Assembly: GCF_003265705.1 (NCBI RefSeq)
Contig: NW_020312968.1
Location: 5,453,144-5,517,143 of the forward strand
Source: Callorhinus ursinus
Taxonomy: Eukaryota > Chordata > Mammalia > Carnivora > Otariidae
Direction: 5' to 3'
DNA: 64,000 nt
Every line of letters begins with the position of its first letter. Position 1 is the stretch's first letter. The translations under genes were made by a program, and so were the position numbers. The notes below the pieces were generated by a model. That model was not told the origin of the DNA, did no database searches, and was given only the letters and a program-made list of their open reading frames with translations. This document shows, piece by piece, positions 58,741 to 64,000 of this stretch.

Positions 58741-59231
58741 TTTAGTTTGTAAGGGCTGCCTTAACAAAGCACCCCAAACTGGGTGGTGTAAGCAACAAAA
58801 TGTTACCTTCTTACAGTTTTGGAGGCTGGAAGTCAAAGTTCAAGGTGTTGGCAGAAACCAAGAGATTGGTTCCTTCTGAGGGCCAGGAGGGAAGGATCTG
58901 TTTGTTCCTTTGCTTGTAGATGACCATCTTCTCCTGATTTTCCATGTGTTTTCCTTCTGTACGTATCTGTGTCCAGATTTCCTCTTATTATAAGAACACT
59001 GGGCATATTGGATGAGGGCTCACCCTAATGATCTCATTTTATCTTAATTACTTTTTTTTTAGCATTTTCAATCTTTATTTCTAAAACATGAATATTCTTT
59101 TAAAAATTACTGCAGTATCTTAATTACTTCTTTAAGGACCTTATCTTCAAATATAGTCACACTCGGAGGTACCGGGGGGTTAGGTCCTCAACATACAAAT
59201 TTTGTGGGGACACAATTCAGTTTACAACATC
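58741..59231 (-). mobile_element. MLT1 LTR (ERVL-MaLR)
   Basis: Antisense MLT1: GTAAGGGCTGCCTTAACAAA, CCCCAAACTGGGTGGTGTAA, TTTTGGAGGCTGGAAGTC, GATTTCCTCTTATTATAAGA, TAGGTCCTCAACATACAAAT. It is a nearly complete LTR, interrupted by a short insertion at 59054-59115. Confidence 0.85.
59054..59115 (-). pseudogene. Tiny retro-insertion resembling an mRNA 3' end
   Basis: Between two copies of TATCTTAATTACTT (59040-59053 and 59116-59129), inside the MLT1 LTR. On the minus strand it reads about 55 bases ending in AAATAAAGATTGAAAATGCT followed by an A run. The AATAAA lies about 14 bases before the A run, as in a polyadenylated transcript. The source gene is not recognised. Confidence 0.6.
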
Positions 59232-59833
59232 TGATAACACCAAAATATTTATAAAATTACTTTAGGGTAATGAAGCAAGGGGAAGAGTCATAGACTAAAG
59301 CCAACAAAGTGAAAGACAAACAGGCAGAATGGCTCAGATAAACAAGGGTGTTCAGAGAACCATAATGTTTAGTTAATGTTGGAGCGACAGAATCATTAAT
59401 CCTTGTTCACATTCCCTTCATTTCTCTTGCGGATTAGTCCCTGTATTAACCCCCTACCCCTGACATCTGTCCCTTGAGCTATAGCTGCTCATACCTTAGT
59501 CCTGCTTCTGCTGCCTCCTACATTTGAGAAATGTGCATTTATCAAGGGGAACTGAAAACTTCCAAATATATCTGAGACAGTTTTGGGTCTCTTCTAAGAA
59601 AGTAGAGGGCACTTTATATTCATCTTCACATCGATGAGGGCTGTATGGATTCAATATTGTCATTGTTGAATCAGTGAAGGTGAAACCCAGTTATTTTTTA
59701 TCAAAGAATCCGTAGCTTATAGTATCATATTTAAAGATGTATAAAATCTAATTTTTCCTACTGCTTTAATTAGTGCATCTATTTCCATGTGAATAATTTT
59801 ATGTAGGCTTTATCTAACACAGTTGTCTCTATT
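59232..59833. other. Unique DNA, no gene seen
   Basis: No recognised repeat or exon. Confidence 0.5.
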
Positions 59834-59846
59834 TAAAATTGCCTTT

Positions 59847-59997
59847 GGGGCGCCTGGGTGGCTCAGTTGGTTGGGCATCCAACTTTTGATTTTGGCTCAG
59901 GTCATGATCTCAGGGTCGTGAATAGAGCCCCACATGGGGCTTTGTGCTGAGGGTGGAATCTGCTTGAGATTCTCTGCCCCTCCCCTGCTCTCACTCT

Positions 59998-60029
<32 letters not shown>

Positions 60030-60066
60030 ATAGATAGATAAATAAATAAATAAAATCATTAAAAAA
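59847..60066 (+). mobile_element. CAN-SINE with (AAAT)n tail
   Basis: Head GGGGCGCCTGGGTGGCTCAG, the GTGCTGAGGGTGGAATCTGC variant, short TC region, and an expanded (AAAT)n tail from about 60000. Flanks share an imperfect AAATTGCCTTT / GGATTTGCTTT sequence. Confidence 0.93.
59999..60056. repeat. (AAAT)n with GATA interruptions
   Basis: Tail array of the SINE, with two GATA units in the middle. Confidence 0.95.
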
Positions 60067-60318
60067 ATAGGATTTGCTTTTATTTAGCTCTGAAGAATAT
60101 GTTTTGCTTTGAAAAAGAAATGGCGATATATTGAAAATAAAAAGATAGGGACCACATTGTGGTCCAGAGAATATTCCCTGTTGTTTTTGTATCTGTGGCA
60201 TTCTAAGGGAAAGGCAAAACTTTGGATTAGCTGCTGATAGGCATAAAACAACACCCTCTGAGGGGGAAGTCCTCTGCTTTTTACAATATTTTCCTGGTGT
60301 ACCACATGTAGGTACGCT

Positions 60319-60513
60319 TTTTTTTTTAAAGATTTTATTTATTTATTTGAGAGAGAGAATGAGAGATAGAGAGCCCAAGAGGGAAGAGGGTCAGAGGGAG
60401 AAGCAGACTCCCTGCCGAGCAGGGAGCCCGATGCAGGACTCGATCCCGGGACTCCAGGACCATGACCTGAGCCGAAGGCAGTCACTTAACCAACTGAGCC
60501 ACCCAGGTGCCCC
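60319..60513 (-). mobile_element. CAN-SINE, young
   Basis: T run, AAAGATTTTATTTATTTATTT, end GAGCCACCCAGGTGCCCC. The duplication ACATGTAGGTACGCTT / ACATGTAGGTACACTT flanks it. Confidence 0.96.
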
Positions 60514-60529
60514 ACATGTAGGTACACTT

Positions 60530-61011
60530 AAGTGAACACACAGAAGTGTGTTTAGGAAACTGCTGTTGAAAGGGCAACTGATAAGATGGAGCGATTTTCA
60601 AAGTAATATATTGTGGATTACAAATACTGAATTAGGAGATGTCATTCCAGAGCAGCCTGGAGTAAAAAATATCATTCTGGTAAATTTGAGGCTTCTCAAA
60701 ATAAAATGTAGGAAGTTTATTATTTTTTCTTTAGGAATATATATATATATGTATATATACACACATCTACACAAACATACACACATTTATGAATATATTT
60801 TATAGATATTACATTATATTGATATTAATACATATTTACATTAATACTTGTATATTGACATATTTATGTATTTACATTAGTACTTATATAATAGATATAA
60901 TTAATGTGTATTAAAATAGACCTTTTATTTCTGGTAGAATACACATTTTGTAACTAACATTAAAATAACTAGTTATATTAATATACATACATTGTTTGAA
61001 AAATTGGCTTG
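60530..61011. other. AT-rich unique DNA
   Basis: Contains a TA/CA-rich microsatellite near 60738-60785 and a diverged repeated TTTACATTARTACTT motif at about 60835-60890. No gene. Confidence 0.5.
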
Positions 61012-61030
61012 GACTTTTGACCATATTTTA

Positions 61031-61257
61031 TTTTTTTTAAATGTTTTTTATTTTTTATTATTTTTAAGATTTCATTTATTTATTTGACAGAGAGAGACAG
61101 CGAGAGAGGGAGGGAACACAAGCAGGGGGAGTGGGAGAGGGAGAAGCAGGCTTCCCGCTGAGCAGGGAACCCCCATGTGGGGCTCGATCCCAGGACCCTG
61201 GGTTCATGACCTGAGCTGAAGGCAGCCGCTAAATGACTGAGCCCCCCAGGCGCCCCT
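61031..61257 (-). mobile_element. CAN-SINE, young
   Basis: T-rich tail, AAGATTTCATTTATTTATTT, end GAGCCCCCCAGGCGCCCC. A perfect 19-bp duplication GACTTTTGACCATATTTTA lies at 61012-61030 and 61258-61276. Confidence 0.96.
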
Positions 61258-61276
61258 GACTTTTGACCATATTTTA

Positions 61277-63199
61277 AAAATTAAGTTTATTTTACTTTTT
61301 ACTCCAATGATAAAAAATTACACATGTTCTATGTAGAGAAATGTTAAAAGTATAAAAAAGGAAAAGAAATTCAGTTTCTTTATTCAAAGATAATAATTTT
61401 GATACATTTTTTCACTTGCAAAAGTAACACTTTTCGTGAATGTACAGCCAAATTATTCTGCACATCTGTTTCTGTTTGTAGTGTAAAAGAGAAAAATAAG
61501 AGTAGCTGGGTCTGTAAATAGGAAACAGTTATTAGCAAATTAATTAATGCCCAGTGTCCTATTTGTTGTTTTACTATGAAGAAGCATTATTGGCCTAGCT
61601 TAGGATCTGGGCTTTGATGAGAAATTCATTATGTGAGATATTGAGAGTGTTGTTATGTTTGCTTGTGAAATTATACTGGCCCATGGAACTGAAGTAGAGA
61701 ATCATTACCAGTAGGTAGAAGTAATTAGAGAGGACCAGAGAGACCTGTAGTTTAAATAAGTAACAATAATCAATGCAGAGGTAATCACTGCATTATTAAT
61801 TTTCAAGGAGAGTTGAGTTCTTCTTACTATATTAAACAAGGTGTAATGGGAGTCAGAATACAAGTTAAGGAAAATAAAACAGAACTTTAAAAGAGGGAAC
61901 ATGTAAGAAATGGAGTCAGATTGACGGGCGTTTGGAGTGGGGGCAGATTCCAAAATTGGGGAAAAGGGTCAAGGGCATACAAGATCAGAAAACAGCTTCC
62001 TCATCAGTGAAAAAAAAACAACAGACATTTCATCCCCAACAGAGAGAAGCTGGAGAACTTTAATGACTGGGCTGCACTATGCATGTATCCTATTTCACTG
62101 GACTCTCACAGGCCTAACACCTGTGCCTTCCAAGCTTATGTTGTTTTTCTAATAGGTCCATACCACTCAGGAGTAACTCTTAAAGTCAGTTCAGGACCTA
62201 CCTCACCAGTAATCTCTACATATAAATAGACTTGTTCTAGAAGATAACATTATTTGTTTTTTTTACTTTCTACCTTTCTTCTTCCATCACTGTATGGCAA
62301 AGGTAAATATAAACATTTTCAGGCTAACATTGGCTACATATATTATTGTATTATCTTTAAATAGAGAAGACACAGGCTTGTTTTCAAAGCATGTAGGATA
62401 CCAGAAGCTGATGGAGGCTATAATTCAGATCCCAAGGATGATGAAATAGGGTTTGATTTGGATTTGGAGAAAAGAGAATGTGCAAACATTAAGGAAATTA
62501 ATAAAGTTGTTCAGATTATTTTGAGTTCTTTCCCTTAGGATTCTCCTTCCCTGGCCAGCTGCATGGTGTTGTACATCAGAGTGCCAATTACTCATTGGTC
62601 TCCAGCAAGCTCTGAGCAGCCACCCACGCTTTCTACCTTTCTCTGGGCCTTGCCCACGCCTCTGGCTTTCCAGGGAATGAAGCCCTTCTCCAAAGGCGCT
62701 GTCCAGTCCCCAGGAGCTCCAGAACCCTGAGGTGCTGCCTCTTGAAAGTACCTGTGTCCCACAGTCGTTCAGGTTCACCCCAAGTTGGGGATGTCTCATT
62801 CCCCCCACACATACCCTGCTGCCATGTAGCCCAGAGTAGAAGTATTCTTGATGTAAAATTGCAGCATAAAGGGTTTGAGAAGAAATTTCTGATAATCAAA
62901 TGTAAGCACTGATGAATACTGAGGAGGTTATGAAATCTCTTTTCTGAAAGTCTTCAGCACTTGAATTTGTTGCCTTTTGCCTCTCTTAAGCTCACAAATA
63001 TCCGTTAAAACCACCCACGTGCCCATGCCTCAGGATAATTAAGATTGGTCTGTTAAACCAAGCCCTTGGGGTTGTGGCAGACATTTCCCCACCTGGTCCC
63101 CGGAGCTTGGGTTTCGGCACAGAGCTGGCTAAAGGAGCGTTTGTGGTTCAGGGGCTGCTGGAGGTTGGTCCATTAGGTCACTGACCCCAGCTGGTGGGA
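61277..63199. other. Unique DNA, no gene seen
   Basis: The second half (from about 62540) is visibly less AT-rich. Overlapping minus frames at 62425-62899 (up to 127 codons) have no recognised domain. Confidence 0.5.
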
Positions 63200-63525
63200 G
63201 GTGTCCACTGTTGGCTGTAGTCCTGTCAAATGTGCTCCTACCTCAGAGTCTTTGAACTTCTTGGTCCCTCTGCTTGTCATTGATTTAACCCCAGAACTTG
63301 GATGGTCCACTCCCTTGTCTTCAGGTTTCTGTTTCAATGCCACTTTATCAACAAGGTCTTCCTGGGCTACCATTGATGTAACTGCCACTCGCCATCTCTA
63401 GCACCCCCATCCCTCCTTCCTTGATTTGCCATTTCTCCGTAGCTCTCTGTCCAGCTGACTTGTTATTGTTTACTTGTTTATAGTAGTGCAGCTCTGCAAT
63501 AAACTCCTGAACAGATGCGTGAACG
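63200..63525 (-). mobile_element. L2 LINE 3' remnant
   Basis: TCAAATGTGCTCCTACCTCA, TTCAATGCCACTTTATCAAC, AGGTCTTCCTGGGCTACCAT and GACTTGTTATTGTTTACTTG are in antisense L2 3' order. Confidence 0.62.
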
Positions 63526-63720
63526 ACGAGTTGGCAGGCCACCAGCCGAGCCTATGCTCCTCCTGCCCCGCCCTTGGCATTCTGAGCATTTATTCCATTG
63601 CCCTTGACTCCCAACTTACATGCCACATGGCCACGTGAACAGAGGGGTAGGAACACGGCTGGTCAGCTTTGTCTGGGTTCGATTCATTTAAATCTCATGC
63701 TGGATAGGATTCTATTTCTT

Positions 63721-63919
63721 TTTTTTTTTTTTTAAGACTTTATTTATTTATGTGAGAGAGAGAGAGAGATAGAACAGGAACACAAGCGGTGGGAGTCAGA
63801 GAGGGAGAAGCAGGCTTCCCGCTGAGCAGAGAGCCCGATATGGGACTTGATCCCAGGACCCTGGGATCATGACCTGAGCTGAAGGCAGATGCTTAACAAC
63901 TGTGCCACCCAGGCGTCTC
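63721..63919 (-). mobile_element. CAN-SINE, young
   Basis: T run, AAGACTTTATTTATTTATGTG, end TGCCACCCAGGCGTCTC. A perfect duplication TAGGATTCTATTTCTT lies at 63705-63720 and 63920-63935. Confidence 0.95.
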
Positions 63920-63949
63920 TAGGATTCTATTTCTTAAAAGGACCCATTT

Positions 63950-64000
63950 CTTTTTCTTTCTTTCTTTTCTTTCTTTGTTTCTTTGTTTGTTTGTTTGTTT
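63950..64000. repeat. (TTTC)n/(TTTG)n run at window end
   Basis: TTTC units pass into TTTG units and continue out of the window. By analogy with the array at 50.9 kb it may be the tail of another minus-strand SINE. Confidence 0.85.

Noticed and set aside
1..64000. A new multi-gene or defence-like system
   Set aside because: No host coding genes are recognisable and every strong signal is a retroelement, old transposon or simple repeat.

Overview
This window looks like mammalian intergenic or deep intronic DNA from a caniform carnivore, most likely not a dog-like canid (a bear, seal or mustelid relative fits best). The main evidence is 21 copies of a tRNA-derived SINE whose head reads GCCTGGGTGGCTCAG and whose tail is TC-rich followed by AATAAAATCTTT. 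This is the CAN-SINE form of bears, pinnipeds, mustelids and cats; no typical canine SINEC_Cf was seen. The L1 elements carry a long G-rich 3' UTR of carnivore type. I recognise no host exon, rRNA, tRNA gene, CRISPR array or prokaryotic feature. The only convincing coding sequence is L1 ORF2, all of it 5'-truncated or broken.

Layout. 0-9.5 kb: two SINEs, an old L2, a large fairly young L1 (3889-7572, plus strand), two more SINEs and old MIRs. 9.5-22 kb: mostly unique DNA with MIRs, two very short L1 3'-end insertions (14.3 and 15.0 kb), an AT-rich tandem duplication (17.4 kb), an MLT1-like LTR (19.6-20.1 kb), an old L1 3' end (21.0 kb) and an 0.8-kb young L1 (21.5-22.3 kb). 25.5-28.85 kb: a decayed old L1 on the plus strand interrupted by three SINEs and by another L1 3' end. 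29-41 kb: LTR-like sequence, an old L1, L2, MIR, MER5A and six SINEs in mostly unique DNA. 41.04-47.57 kb: no SINE or L1 at all, only a MIR cluster at 45 kb; this is the best candidate for conserved regulatory DNA. 48.3-51.6 kb: an old minus-strand L1 between unusually long direct repeats, carrying a SINE whose tail became a (TTTC)n array with a 10-N assembly gap. 51.6-56.8 kb: mostly unique, with MIRs, one SINE and a palindromic MER53. 56.8-58.7 kb: two minus-strand L1 3' ends from an older and a younger lineage. 58.7-59.2 kb: an MLT1 LTR containing a tiny insertion that looks like an mRNA 3' end. 59.8-64 kb: four SINEs, an L2 and a terminal simple repeat.

The window is therefore a record of successive L1-driven insertions (autonomous L1, SINEs, apparent bare poly(A) tails and a possible mRNA 3' end) laid over older ERVL-MaLR, hAT, L2 and MIR remnants. 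Nothing resembles an operon, defence locus or new multi-gene system. The most unusual points are the 124-bp duplication flanking one L1, the two-module 3' UTR of the young L1 lineage, and several extremely short retro-insertions with target-site duplications. Boundaries and family names come from reading by eye; no alignment or database search was run.
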